A stretch of DNA of 64,000 nucleotides from DASPPM01 sp052143835 (GTDB lineage Bacteria > Pseudomonadota > Alphaproteobacteria > JACZXZ01): NCBI GenBank assembly GCA_052143835.1, contig JBKQRV010000139.1, forward strand, positions 31,821 through 95,820, read 5' to 3'. Below, in pieces: positions 18,388 through 26,472 of this stretch (positions within the stretch are counted from its first letter, which is position 1; each line of letters starts with the position of its first letter). Under the pieces are notes generated by a model. It searched no databases. It was not told the DNA's origin and saw only the letters and a program-made list of their open reading frames with translations. Made by a program: the position numbers and the translations under genes.

Positions 18388-18626
18388 GGCGGACGCTCTA
18401 GCTTCGCAGTTCAATATTCCCGGAAGCCGTGGCGCCGGATGGCGTTCCGGAGATTCCGGTAGCCGTTGCGAGGGCCGTCGGCCTTGGGATCGGAAAGCAC
18501 GCGCGCGTCGCAATGTTGTTCATTCTCTTATCCTTGATCTGCCTACTGCGCCGAACCGAATCGTACCGCTACTTGCCTTTCCGCGCGCTGACATGCGCTG
18601 GAACCCTTGCTATTGGCTTGCCGGAC

Positions 18627-18815
18627 CTAGCGGTCTATTACGCACGTGTCGCGGTACTGTCGGCGCTCGGCGACGGAGTCCTTGAGTTTCCTTTTTGCAT
18701 CTCTGACGCATTCCCACACGGTCTCGGGGCTCAATCGATCGCTTGCCATCAGGAGCCGGGCAATCGGGTCGTCAAGCAGCTCTGCAATGGTTGGCTCGCG
18801 GCCGCTATTGTGCAT
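18627..18815 (-). CDS. Small protein of the EPTIAELLxDP family
   Basis: A 62-residue protein starting MHNSGREPTIAELLDDPIARLLM. It shares its pattern (E-P-x-I/L-A-E-x-L-x-D-P, then M..AD/S-R-L) with the 51572 gene, so the two appear to be paralogous small proteins of unknown function. The same frame is open upstream to an ATG at 18968 (113 residues), but the extra part looks non-conserved. The segment upstream, 18969-19285, holds nothing I can define, nor does 18388-18626 downstream. Confidence 0.55.
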   Translation of the reverse strand: MHNSGREPTIAELLDDPIARLLMASDRLSPETVWECVRDAKRKLKDSVAERRQYRDTCVIDR

Positions 18816-19285
18816 CGCTACACCCAACTCGCCTGAAGTGTCCTCGCCGATTGAGTCTTGGGCATAATTAGTCCCTCGTACGGTCCATGAGTTGCTCCGG
18901 CCTTTCCTCCAGGGCCGACAATGGGTTTCAAGATACTCAGTCGTCATCTCGGCAAGCATGATGCCCACTCGTTCAACGCTGACGTCGAGAGTGCCCTGGC
19001 CGCAAATCCTTGGACGTCGGGATCAGGGCGATCGGATTCGTCAGCGGGAGCATCGCTTGTTAACCTTGCAGGAACCTTTCAGAACGCAGCGGAATGAACG
19101 TCGTTGCGATTATTCGCGTGTGGAATTGTTTGCAGAAATGTTTCGTTGATGGCGCGGGCGTCAACGTCGTCCGAGGGACTCCGATACGCTTCGCAACCCG
19201 ATCCTGGCGCATGCCTTGCGGTCACGCTCGCAGATGCGGCGTGCGGCCTTGCGCTCGCGGATCGCCGCAGATCAATCGGACTTTT

Positions 19286-20005
19286 CTAGAGCTCAGGGCC
19301 GCCGGTTCGGGGACGAGCCGTCGCAGTCGGAAGAGAGGCGTGCGTGCCGCGCCAACCGTCGAGGAAGAGCCGGACCGCATCGTGCGCCCAGCGGTCGAGC
19401 GCCTCCTCGGAAAGCGGCTTGCCCAAACCGAGGGCGCGGCGCTGCGGGCCGGCGACGACCATCAGCAGGAATTGCTCGGCCGCGAACTGGGCGTCGCGCT
19501 CAGCGCCATGCTCGGCGCGCGCGTGGCGCTCGAGCAGGGCGGCGATGCGGTCGATGGCCTGCTGGCGGGCACCCTGCTCGTTCAACACCGTCGCCAGCTC
19601 GGGAAAGCGCGTCGCCTCCGCGATGACCACCCGCTGCAGCGCGAGCGCCTGGGGCGAGAGCGCCAAACGCACGATCATGCGCGCCAGGCGATCGAGGATC
19701 TCATCGAGGCTGCCGCCCGCGAAGAGCTGTGCGTCGTTGGCGGGACGCATGCGCTCGACGAGGCGATGCACCACGGCGCCGAAGAGCTCGGCCTTGTCGC
19801 GGAAGCGGTGATAGAAGGTGCGTTTGGAGATGCGGGCGCGCTTGGCCACGGCCTCGATGCTGGTAGCGCCGTAGCCGTCTCTGAGAAAGAGCGCGGTGGC
19901 GATATCCAGGATCTGGTCCCGGATCTGCCCGGCCTCGACGCGCGAGGGGCGGCCGCCGCGGCGCGGGGCGGCCGGAGGACGCGGAGGCAGCGTCTCACTC
20001 GCCAC
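19286..20005 (-). CDS. TetR/AcrR-family transcriptional regulator
   Basis: A 239-residue regulator. After an Ala/Pro/Arg-rich leader it has the TetR helix-turn-helix (residues about 24-75): ILDIATALFLRDGYGATSIEAVAKRARISKRTFYHRFRDKAELF. The C-terminal helical domain (about 95-220) would bind an effector. No obvious transporter or enzyme is divergently paired with it. It lies 94 bp downstream of the small Tyr/Pro-rich gene on the same strand, and the AT-rich region upstream of that gene contains candidate operators. Confidence 0.92.
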   Translation of the reverse strand: MASETLPPRPPAAPRRGGRPSRVEAGQIRDQILDIATALFLRDGYGATSIEAVAKRARISKRTFYHRFRDKAELFGAVVHRLVERMRPANDAQLFAGGSLDEILDRLARMIVRLALSPQALALQRVVIAEATRFPELATVLNEQGARQQAIDRIAALLERHARAEHGAERDAQFAAEQFLLMVVAGPQRRALGLGKPLSEEALDRWAHDAVRLFLDGWRGTHASLPTATARPRTGGPEL

Positions 20006-20099
20006 TTCCGCCTCCTGCCGGCGCGCAGCCGAGCTCTCTTCTAACCGCGGACTTCAACCAACGCGACCTCTTGCCGTGCCCCTGCCATCGCCCGGGTCG

Positions 20100-20417
20100 T
20101 CAGCGCGGGGCGTAATAGGCCGGCGGCGGGTAGTAGGCCGGCGGCGGGTAATAGCCGGGCGGCGGCGCATAGTAGCCCTGAGGCGGATAGTAGTACGCCG
20201 GCGGGGGCGCGTAATAGCCCGGCGGCCCTCCCGCCAAGGCCACGAACGGGGCCGTCGCCACCAGGGCGGCGGCGGTGACGGCCGCGGCGCCGAGGCCGAA
20301 CAAGCCGACGAGAATGCCGCGGCCATGATGGAACTCACGCGCCGAAGCCGAGGTGAGCGGCGCCGCGGCGAGAGCGCCGGCGAGCAAGAGCGAGACCGCA
20401 ACAGCCTTGAACCTCAT
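20100..20417 (-). CDS. Small secreted Tyr/Pro repeat protein
   Basis: A 105-residue protein: signal peptide (residues 1-26, ending ASA), a central hydrophobic Ala/Val segment (about 33-62), and a C-terminal tail made of degenerate GYYAPPP/AYYPPP repeats. This layout is frequent in alphaproteobacteria and usually annotated as hypothetical. The tail may be a cell-surface or cell-wall-interacting segment. The repeats are also visible in the DNA as near-identical 12-18 bp units (20105-20225). Confidence 0.7.
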   Translation of the reverse strand: MRFKAVAVSLLLAGALAAAPLTSASAREFHHGRGILVGLFGLGAAAVTAAALVATAPFVALAGGPPGYYAPPPAYYYPPQGYYAPPPGYYPPPAYYPPPAYYAPR

Positions 20418-20480
20418 GGTTCAGTACTCCTTTCGAGCGCTGCGCATGGCTAAGCTCCATGCCAGCAAAAATACGCTAGC

Positions 20481-20557
20481 ACGGTTTTTTAGAAAACGCA
20501 ACCGTTTCGTTTCGTTATTGGTTCAACTAACCGTAACATATTGATTTTACGTAAAAT
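20481..20557. promoter_or_regulatory. AT-rich regulatory region with candidate TetR operators
   Basis: In the 310 bp gap 20418-20727 the sequence becomes strikingly AT-rich. It contains an inverted repeat ACGGTT (20481-20486)/AACCGT (20500-20505), GGTT-N5-AACC (20520-20532) and the perfect palindrome ATTTTACGTAAAAT (20544-20557). These are typical of TetR operators, and the tetR gene is the second gene downstream. Assignment is inference. Confidence 0.4.
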
Positions 20558-20727
20558 ATTGTTCGAGAAAACCGCCTGCGGCATCCGCTGCCGGTCCGAC
20601 TCGCGCTTGATTTCTAAGCTCTAAGACTCCGGCTGCAAAAGGCGGATAGTGTCGACGGCCTGCCAAGCTCGTGCACCGGCGCGGTGCCCCCGGCCAGCCT
20701 TGGCGCGCCTATCCAGGAGCCGCGACC

Positions 20728-21261
20728 ATGATGAAAGATCTGCCTCTCTCGAAAGTCTACCAGCTGCTCGAGCCGGGCCCGGTCGTGCTGCTGACGACCG
20801 CCCGAAAGGATCGCGCCAACGTCATGACGATGTCTTGGCATATGATGGCCGAGTTCGAGCCGCCGCTCGTTGCCTGCGTCTTGAGCAACGCCAATTACAG
20901 CTTTGCCGCATTGCGGGCGACGAAAGAGTGCGTGATCGCCGTCCCGGCGCTGAAGCTGGCAGCCGAAGTCGTGAAGGTCGGCAACTGCTCGGGTCGCGAG
21001 GTGGAGAAGTTCGAGCGCTTCGCCCTCACGCCGGTGCCGGCCGAGCGCGTGGCCCCGCCTCTGATCGCCGAGTGCTTCGCCAATCTCGAATGCAAGGTCG
21101 TCGATACGAGTCTCGTGAACAGGTACAACCTCTTCGTCCTCGAGGTGCTCAAGGCCTGGACCGATCCCGCGCAAAAGCATCCCAAGACCATCCACCATCA
21201 CGGCTACGGCCGCTTCGTCGTGGACGGCGAGACGATCAGGCTGAAATCGCGGATGCGATGA
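20728..21261 (+). CDS. Flavin reductase-like domain protein
   Basis: A 177-residue FMN-binding split-barrel protein. It has the LLTTARKDRANVMTMSWHMM strand-turn region, PPLVACVLSN and the VNRYNLFVLEV strand of the flavin reductase (RutF/HpaC-type) superfamily. It most likely supplies or handles reduced FMN. The start at 20728 is preceded by AGGAG. The C terminus has a HHHGYGRFVVDGE segment common to this subgroup. It is not clearly in an operon. The nitroreductase-like gene converges on it, ending 36 bp away. Confidence 0.85.
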   Translation: MMKDLPLSKVYQLLEPGPVVLLTTARKDRANVMTMSWHMMAEFEPPLVACVLSNANYSFAALRATKECVIAVPALKLAAEVVKVGNCSGREVEKFERFALTPVPAERVAPPLIAECFANLECKVVDTSLVNRYNLFVLEVLKAWTDPAQKHPKTIHHHGYGRFVVDGETIRLKSRMR

Positions 21262-21296
21262 CCGGCGCGCACGCCGCCGCTTCCGCGGAGCGGCGC

Positions 21297-21953
21297 TTAC
21301 GCGCGGGGATATCCCACCGTCTGCGCGAAGGTCACGAACTGCTGGTCCGGGAGCCGCAGGGTTCGGGCGAGCTTCGGATAATCGACCGCTCCCCGAAAGA
21401 CGGTGCCAAGCCCCTCCGAGGCGCAAAACAGATAGACGTTCTGGCCGATGAAGCCGGTATCGACCGAGGCATAAAGGCGGCGATCTTCGGGAGAGACATC
21501 CGTCATGCGCTCGCCATGCGCGACATAGACGAGGTTGAGCGGCGCCTTGGCTACGAAGTCCTGAAGGCCGGTCGCGGCGCGGATATCGTCCTTCATATGG
21601 GGCATGAGCGTGTGGGCCTTCGGCTCATAGAGCCAGACGCCGTCGGCCATCGCGGCGTAGATGTCGATCACCATGACATGGCGCCAATAGGGCGCGGTCC
21701 GGTCGCCGCTCGGACGATTGACGCCGAAGGCCGCCCACAGGAGATCCGAGAGAACCTGCGCCGGAAGCGGCCGGTCCGAATATTCGCGCGTGGAGCGCCT
21801 CAGCTTGAGCGCCGCGGTCAATGGCTGGCCGCCCTCGCTCTGCGGCGGTGGCAAGGCGCGCGGCTCGAGCGCCTGCGCAATCGCCACAACCGGCGCTGCG
21901 GCAAGCGCCGCGCTGGCGAGAATTCCCGCGCTGGCTTGGCGTCGCGTCATCAT
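21297..21953 (-). CDS. Tat-exported nitroreductase/SagB-type oxidoreductase
   Basis: A 218-residue flavoprotein. After a twin-arginine signal (MMTRRQASAGILASAALAAAP) comes the nitroreductase fold: LKLRRSTREYSDRPLP (FMN phosphate contacts), LWAAFGVNRPSGDRTAPY, and IGQNVYLFCASEGLGTVFRG. It resembles SagB/ThcOx-like single-domain enzymes that are exported with FMN bound. An FNR-type box (22010-22023) lies 63 bp upstream of the ATG, so expression under low oxygen is likely. It is divergent from the decarboxylase at 22157. Confidence 0.85.
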   Translation of the reverse strand: MMTRRQASAGILASAALAAAPVVAIAQALEPRALPPPQSEGGQPLTAALKLRRSTREYSDRPLPAQVLSDLLWAAFGVNRPSGDRTAPYWRHVMVIDIYAAMADGVWLYEPKAHTLMPHMKDDIRAATGLQDFVAKAPLNLVYVAHGERMTDVSPEDRRLYASVDTGFIGQNVYLFCASEGLGTVFRGAVDYPKLARTLRLPDQQFVTFAQTVGYPRA

Positions 21954-22009
21954 GGCCGCTCCTTTGCTGAACTGACGTTATCGATGACATTCAAAGGGGC
22001 GCGAGGGCC

Positions 22010-22023
22010 ATGATGTAGATCAA
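22010..22023 (-). promoter_or_regulatory. FNR-type box upstream of the nitroreductase gene
   Basis: Read on the minus strand this is TTGATCTACATCAT, nine of ten positions of TTGAT-N4-ATCAA. Its centre is 63 bp from the start codon at 21953, and a GATAAC -10-like hexamer lies 36 bp further on. It is separated by 41 bp from the perfect box serving the divergent gene. Confidence 0.5.
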
Positions 22024-22064
22024 GATCATTCATCCGGTGTGCTGCTCTCGCGCCGGGTCCCACC

Positions 22065-22078
22065 TTGATCCGGATCAA
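22065..22078 (+). promoter_or_regulatory. FNR/FixK-type box of the decarboxylase promoter
   Basis: TTGATCCGGATCAA, embedded in an 18 bp perfect palindrome (22063-22080). A -10-like TAATTA at 22101-22106 is centred 32 bp from the box centre, the spacing of a class II activated promoter (-41.5). The start codon is at 22157. Confidence 0.7.
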
Positions 22079-22156
22079 GGCGGCGGGAGGTCTCGGCTGG
22101 TAATTACCGCCATCCGATGCTGCGGCAGGACGGACGGCTTTGTTGTGCGAGGTCCG

Positions 22157-23320
22157 ATGGTCGAGGAAAACGAAGAGCCGGCCGCGATCGAGCTCGAACG
22201 GATCGACCGCTTTCTCGCCGAGCAGCGTCCGCCGACGCCCTGCATCGTCATCGATCTCGACATCGTCCGCGCCAGATATCGGGCTCTCGAGGCGCTTTTC
22301 CCGAGGGCGACGATCTTCTACGCCGTCAAGGCCAATCCTCGAGTGGAGGTCATCGCCGCACTTGCCGAGCTCGGCGCCAGCTTCGATCTGGCGAGCGAGG
22401 GCGAACTGCGGCGCTGCCATGAGCTCGGCATCCCTCCCGGGCGGCTCTCCTTCGGCAATACCATCAAGCGCGCGGCGGAGGTCGGCCATGCTCATGCCGA
22501 AGGCGTCGGCCTCTTCGCCTTCGACAGCATTGCCGAGCTCGAGAAGATCTCGCGGAGCGCGCCGGGCTCGCGCGTCTATTGCCGGCTCCTGGTCGAGGGC
22601 AAGGGCGCCGAGTGGCCGTTGAGTCGCAAATTCGGCTGCGTTCCGGAAATGGCGATTGCTCTCCTGCAACGGGCGCGGACGCTCGGCTTGCGGCCCGTTG
22701 GCGTGTCCTTCCACGTCGGCTCGCAACAAACGGAGCCGCGGCGCTGGAGTGGCGCGATCGCCGACGCCGCTCGCGTGTTCCAGGCCTGCGCGCGGGCCGG
22801 TCTCGATCTCGAGCTGGTAAATCTCGGCGGCGGATTTCCGGCGCAGTATCGCACGCCCGTACCGCCCCTTGCCGCCTATGGCGCGGCGATCGAGGCTGCG
22901 CTCACCGAACATTTCGGCGCCGCGATGCCGCGTCTTTTCGTCGAGCCCGGCCGTTACCTGGTGGGCGACGCCGGCGTCCTGCGCAGCGAGGTTCTCCTCG
23001 TGTCACGAAAGTCGCGTCGCGCCCGTCGCCGCTGGGTCTATCTCGATGCCGGACGCTACAACGGCCTGCCCGAGAGCGCGGGCGAGCGCATCCATTATCG
23101 CATCCGCACGCCGCACGAGGGTGGAGCGTGCGAGCGCGCGATTCTTGCGGGCCCCACCTGCGACAGCATGGATGTGATCTATCGACGGGCGGATTATCGG
23201 CTGCCGCTCGACCTTAAGATCGGCGATCCGCTCGATTTTCTTTCGGCGGGCGCCTACACGGCGAGCTATGCTTCGGTGGAGTTCAACGGCTTCGCGCCGA
23301 TCCGAACCTACTGCATCTGA
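22157..23320 (+). CDS. PLP-dependent ornithine/lysine-type decarboxylase (alanine-racemase fold)
   Basis: A 387-residue type III-fold decarboxylase. The N-terminal barrel has Lys58 in YAVKANP (Schiff base), HVGSQ and LGGGFPA; the C-terminal domain has the catalytic Cys335 in GPTCDSMD, characteristic of ornithine decarboxylases. It should make putrescine or a related diamine from ornithine or lysine. The start at 22157 is preceded by GAGG. An FNR box with well-placed -10 lies upstream, and a cytochrome c gene follows 95 bp downstream. Oxygen-limited control of a polyamine gene is unusual. Confidence 0.92.
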   Translation: MVEENEEPAAIELERIDRFLAEQRPPTPCIVIDLDIVRARYRALEALFPRATIFYAVKANPRVEVIAALAELGASFDLASEGELRRCHELGIPPGRLSFGNTIKRAAEVGHAHAEGVGLFAFDSIAELEKISRSAPGSRVYCRLLVEGKGAEWPLSRKFGCVPEMAIALLQRARTLGLRPVGVSFHVGSQQTEPRRWSGAIADAARVFQACARAGLDLELVNLGGGFPAQYRTPVPPLAAYGAAIEAALTEHFGAAMPRLFVEPGRYLVGDAGVLRSEVLLVSRKSRRARRRWVYLDAGRYNGLPESAGERIHYRIRTPHEGGACERAILAGPTCDSMDVIYRRADYRLPLDLKIGDPLDFLSAGAYTASYASVEFNGFAPIRTYCI

Positions 23321-23415
23321 GCCCGGGCCGAGCCCCTCGCGGCAGCGCTCCTCGGAACGGGATCTCGCCTTGCAGCCGGGGAACGGATATTGCAGCCCGT
23401 GGACGGGAGACTGGA

Positions 23416-23781
23416 ATGAAGCGACTCGCATGGCTCGCCGTCTTCTCCGCCCTTGCCCATTTTCTCGCGGTTGAGGCAGGCGCGCAGGAAACCGCCGCCG
23501 GCGCCGACGCGCACGAGGGACAACGCCTCGCGCTCAAGATTTGCACGGCATGCCACCTGGTGTCGCCGGACCAGCCGTACCAGCCCGTCCTGCGGCCGCC
23601 TGCTTCGAGCTTCGCTGCGATCGCCAACAGGTCGGCCACGAGTGCCCAGTCTCTGCGCAAATTCCTGCTGACGACGCATGCGACCTTGCAGACGCCCTCC
23701 AACATGCCGAACCCGCAGCTCACCGACGATCAGGCGACCGCGGTCGTCAGCTACATCCTGAGCCTCAAGAAGCGGGATTGA
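23416..23781 (+). CDS. Small periplasmic c-type cytochrome
   Basis: A 121-residue protein with a signal peptide (ending near AGAQE) and one haem-binding CTACH motif (C43, C46, H47). Met97 in TPSNMPNP is the probable distal ligand, followed by the terminal helix VVSYILSLKK. It is a class I monohaem electron carrier. It follows the FNR-controlled decarboxylase in the same direction and may share its transcript. Confidence 0.9.
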   Translation: MKRLAWLAVFSALAHFLAVEAGAQETAAGADAHEGQRLALKICTACHLVSPDQPYQPVLRPPASSFAAIANRSATSAQSLRKFLLTTHATLQTPSNMPNPQLTDDQATAVVSYILSLKKRD

Positions 23782-23839
23782 TGCGTCTAAGCGGGACGCT
23801 CACTTGGATGACCGTCGCGCACGGATCGGGGCCGCGGCC

Positions 23840-23862
23840 TTGAGGGCTTGGGAGCCCCTCAA
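23840..23862. terminator. Possible bidirectional terminator hairpin
   Basis: TTGAGGGct...agCCCCTCAA forms a stem with a one-base bulge between the convergent cytochrome c and universal stress genes, overlapping the last codon of the latter. There is no T tract, so it is only a candidate. Confidence 0.35.
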
Positions 23863-24725
23863 TGGAGGAGCAGCACCGGCACCTCCGCACCATCGAGGAC
23901 GGACTGGGTGCAGCCGCCGAAGATCAGCTCGCGCATCCTGCCGCGCCCATAGGCCCCCATCACCATGAGGTCGGCATGGCACGCCGCGGCTTGCACGGCG
24001 AGCTGGAGTGCCGTCGGCCGGCCGTCGTTATCCAAGAGCTGCGGCTCGGCGTGGATGCCGTGCCATGCCATCTGGCGGGCGATATCGGCGAGCGTCTCGC
24101 TCGAGGGCTGGCCGCGCTCGACCACGGCGGTGAAGAGCACGCGCTCGGCCTTGGCGAGCAGCGGCAGCGCCGCGGCCAGCGCGCGCGCCGCCTCGGGCGT
24201 CTCCTTCCAACACACCATCACGGTGCGGCTCACGCTCTCGGGCGCCTTCGTGGGCGCTATCAGGACCGGCCGGCCGCATCCGACCAAGAGGGTCTCGAGC
24301 AGGTCCGCGGGCATCCCGTTCGCCCGGGTGGGACGCGCGATCACCACGAGGTCGTTGTGGCGCGCGCGCAGCATGAGGCGGCTCTCAGCACTATTGGTCT
24401 CCTCGCGCCAGCTCGCGCTCAAGCGCTTCTTGGCGCTTGGCACCTCGACCACCTCGATGTTCTCCTCCCTGCACAAGGTGCGGAAGTGGAGCAATGCCGC
24501 GGCGGAGCGGGTGATCTCCTCGTCCTGCAGCCGGGCAATTGCGTCCCGGATCGCGGGCCCCCGGGCGAATTCCACGTGCGGCGTGAAGAGTGCCGCCTCC
24601 TCGGCGGTGATGCGCACGTGAAAGAACTCGAGATGGGCCGCCAAGGGGCGGGCCGCGCAGAGGGCGGTCGCGAACACGGCCCGGTCGGTCGTGCTGCCGC
24701 CGGCCGTCACAAGGATCGTCTTCAT
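23859..24725 (-). CDS. Universal stress protein (tandem UspA domains)
   Basis: A 288-residue protein made of two Usp domains. The first opens MKTILVTAGGS; the second ends with the ATP-binding type motif MGAYGRGRMRELIFGGCTQSVL followed by VPVLLLH. Only the C-terminal domain carries the G-2x-G-9x-G-S/T-like signature. It probably has a role in stress survival under low oxygen, supported by an FNR-like box about 70 bp upstream of the ATG. It has no operon partner. Confidence 0.92.
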   Translation of the reverse strand: MKTILVTAGGSTTDRAVFATALCAARPLAAHLEFFHVRITAEEAALFTPHVEFARGPAIRDAIARLQDEEITRSAAALLHFRTLCREENIEVVEVPSAKKRLSASWREETNSAESRLMLRARHNDLVVIARPTRANGMPADLLETLLVGCGRPVLIAPTKAPESVSRTVMVCWKETPEAARALAAALPLLAKAERVLFTAVVERGQPSSETLADIARQMAWHGIHAEPQLLDNDGRPTALQLAVQAAACHADLMVMGAYGRGRMRELIFGGCTQSVLDGAEVPVLLLH

Positions 24726-24787
24726 GGCGCGCTCTTTCCGTCGTGGGCACCCGCGCGCCAGTCTTGCCGAGTCGTGCCCGGGACGCC

Positions 24788-24801
24788 TTGACTTGCATCA
24801 A
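24788..24801 (-). promoter_or_regulatory. FNR-like box upstream of the universal stress gene
   Basis: The plus-strand sequence TTGACTTGCATCAA (reverse TTGATGCAAGTCAA) matches nine of the ten consensus bases. Its centre is 70 bp from the start codon at 24725. Confidence 0.5.
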
Positions 24802-24991
24802 TGGCTCGAGGTTGGGCGCGGTTGCGGCGGGTCAGGGTGCTGCGCCCGAGAGTAGTGCTCCAGAGTTCAAGGTCAGGCACCAGCGGGCGCTGGCCCCTTT
24901 GTGACCGGTAGGCCAAACGAGTACAATCACAGGCTATTGCCGGCGGCTGCGTATAAGCGAGAGGCGTGCCGCCTAGACCGAATGGGGGGGT

Positions 24992-25192
24992 TTGGCCGTG
25001 CAAAAGCTCAAAACAGCCTTGACGTCAGCACTGGCGCTGCGCTCGAAGGAGGGCGTGACGGCCATCGAGTACGGCCTCATTGCGGCGCTGATCGCCGTCG
25101 CGATCATCGCAGCCGTGACGCTGCTCGGAGTCGACCTGGCTGCGACCTTCAACTCGATCGCCGGGGACATTTCCAATGCGACCTCGCTCTGA
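24992..25192 (+). CDS. Orphan Flp/Fap-type pilin
   Basis: A 66-residue type IVb prepilin. A short leader is followed by the conserved GVTAIEYGLIAALIAVAIIA, where cleavage should fall before the hydrophobic helix and Glu is at mature position 5. The start is TTG 24992 behind a G-rich stretch (GTG at 24998 is the alternative). No tad/cpa assembly genes occur within the window. It therefore depends on a system elsewhere or is a relic. Confidence 0.88.
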   Translation: MAVQKLKTALTSALALRSKEGVTAIEYGLIAALIAVAIIAAVTLLGVDLAATFNSIAGDISNATSL

Positions 25193-25487
25193 TCGGTGCA
25201 TGGCAATGTGAGAGGCTGCCGGCGCGCTGCTCGAGGCGAGCTGCGTGTCGGCGCCGGAGCGGAAGGCTGTTCGGATCATGGTGCGCGGGCTCAGCCCGGC
25301 TTTGCATCAGCGCGAGGCCGCCGCCGGGACCTACCCGGGACCATGCCCACCCGCTCGCGATCCTTTGAGTCTCAGCCGGGCGCTGCGGCCCGCAATTGTC
25401 CGCTGATCGAGACTGTTACCAACCGGCTGCTCGAGGGCCGGGCGATTGGGGTACGCGGCGCATCTTTGCCCCAAGCCGTTGGAGGCC

Positions 25488-25516
25488 TTGCACCGCTATT
25501 GCAAATTTGGTATAAA
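25488..25516 (+). promoter_or_regulatory. Strong promoter of the toxin-antitoxin pair
   Basis: TTGCAC (25488-25493), a 17 bp spacer, then TATAAA (25511-25516). The expected start point falls within a base or two of the toxin ATG at 25524, implying a nearly leaderless transcript. The rest of the gap 25193-25487 shows nothing definable. Confidence 0.55.
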
Positions 25517-25523
25517 CCCAGGA

Positions 25524-25847
25524 ATGGGCTGGACGGTCACGGTCTTGAATGAGGCGGTTGCCGGCGAGCTCGCGGCGCTGCCGGCCGATGCCCGCGCCCG
25601 CTTCGCCCGCATTGTCACGCTCATCGAGACCTACGGCCTTGAACGCGTTCATGCGCCACACGTCAGACACCTCGAGGGTCGGCTGTGGGAGATGCGCATG
25701 ATAGGCCGCGATGGCATCGCCCGGGCAATTTACGTTACTGCTTCGGGGAAAAGGGTCGTGGTCGTGCACGTATTCGTGAAGAAGACGCAGAGGACGGCGC
25801 GTCACGCGATCGAGCTCGCTCAGCGGCGGGCAAAGGAGGTGATATGA
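25524..25847 (+). CDS. RelE/HigB-like toxin (phage Gp49-like family)
   Basis: A 107-residue protein with the family pattern: ELAALPADARARFARIVTLIETYG, then HVRHLEGRLWEMRMIGRDGIARAIYVTASGKRVVVVHVFVKKTQRTARHAIELA. Members are ribosome-dependent mRNA interferases. The start at 25524 lies almost on the predicted transcription start. The toxin gene comes first and overlaps its antitoxin by 4 bp (ATGA), the higBA order. Confidence 0.88.
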   Translation: MGWTVTVLNEAVAGELAALPADARARFARIVTLIETYGLERVHAPHVRHLEGRLWEMRMIGRDGIARAIYVTASGKRVVVVHVFVKKTQRTARHAIELAQRRAKEVI

Positions 25848-26140
25848 AGGAAATTCGTGCTCGCGACCTTCATCGCAAGTGGATGAAAAGCGACCCTGCC
25901 TATGCGCGGGAGTTCGAGGCGCTTGCAGGCGAGTTTGCCTTGGCCTCGGCGCTGATCGAGGCGCGTGCGCGCGCCGGCCTGACGCAAGAGCAGCTCGCAC
26001 GGCGCATGAAGACGACCCAGGCGGTGGTTGCGCGTCTGGAGAGCGGCCGCACCAAGCCCTCCACGCGCACCTTGGAGCGCTTCGCCGCGGCGACCGGCAT
26101 GCGGCTCCGCATCTCATTCGAGCCTGAGGCGGCGCGTTGA
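25844..26140 (+). CDS. XRE/HigA-family antitoxin
   Basis: A 98-residue DNA-binding antitoxin with a helix-turn-helix from about residue 40 to 95 (RAGLTQEQLARRMKTTQAVV, then RLESGRTKPSTRTLERFAAATG). It overlaps the toxin stop by 4 bp and should neutralise it and repress the shared promoter. Downstream, 26141-26472 holds no convincing gene. Confidence 0.9.
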   Translation: MKEIRARDLHRKWMKSDPAYAREFEALAGEFALASALIEARARAGLTQEQLARRMKTTQAVVARLESGRTKPSTRTLERFAAATGMRLRISFEPEAAR

Positions 26141-26472
26141 GGCCAATTGCCCGTGAGCGGTCGCAATCGCGAATGAGGTGGCGCGGGGCGGAGTCCGACG
26201 GAAATGGCTCCGAGATTTGGGCCTTGGCGACGCCGGCCCGGCGCGGTCACTGCTCACCGTTGTGAGGGTCGCGCGGCAATGAAAGGCAGGGAACCAACGC
26301 GTCAGCGTCGCGGGCGTGCCCTATCATGCGCTTCGGCTCGGAATGCTGGCCACGGCCGGCAATTTGGCAGGAGGGAATGTTAGAGGCCCGCCGGAGAGCG
26401 AACACTCGGATGAGACAGCCGTCGAAGGTGGACTCTGGATCGATTGCAATCGTGCCAAAGGCGGCTTCTTTC

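Noticed and set aside
18969..19285. Possible gene in the gap upstream of the small 18627 gene
   Set aside because: Only short frames without ribosome sites or familiar sequence are present.
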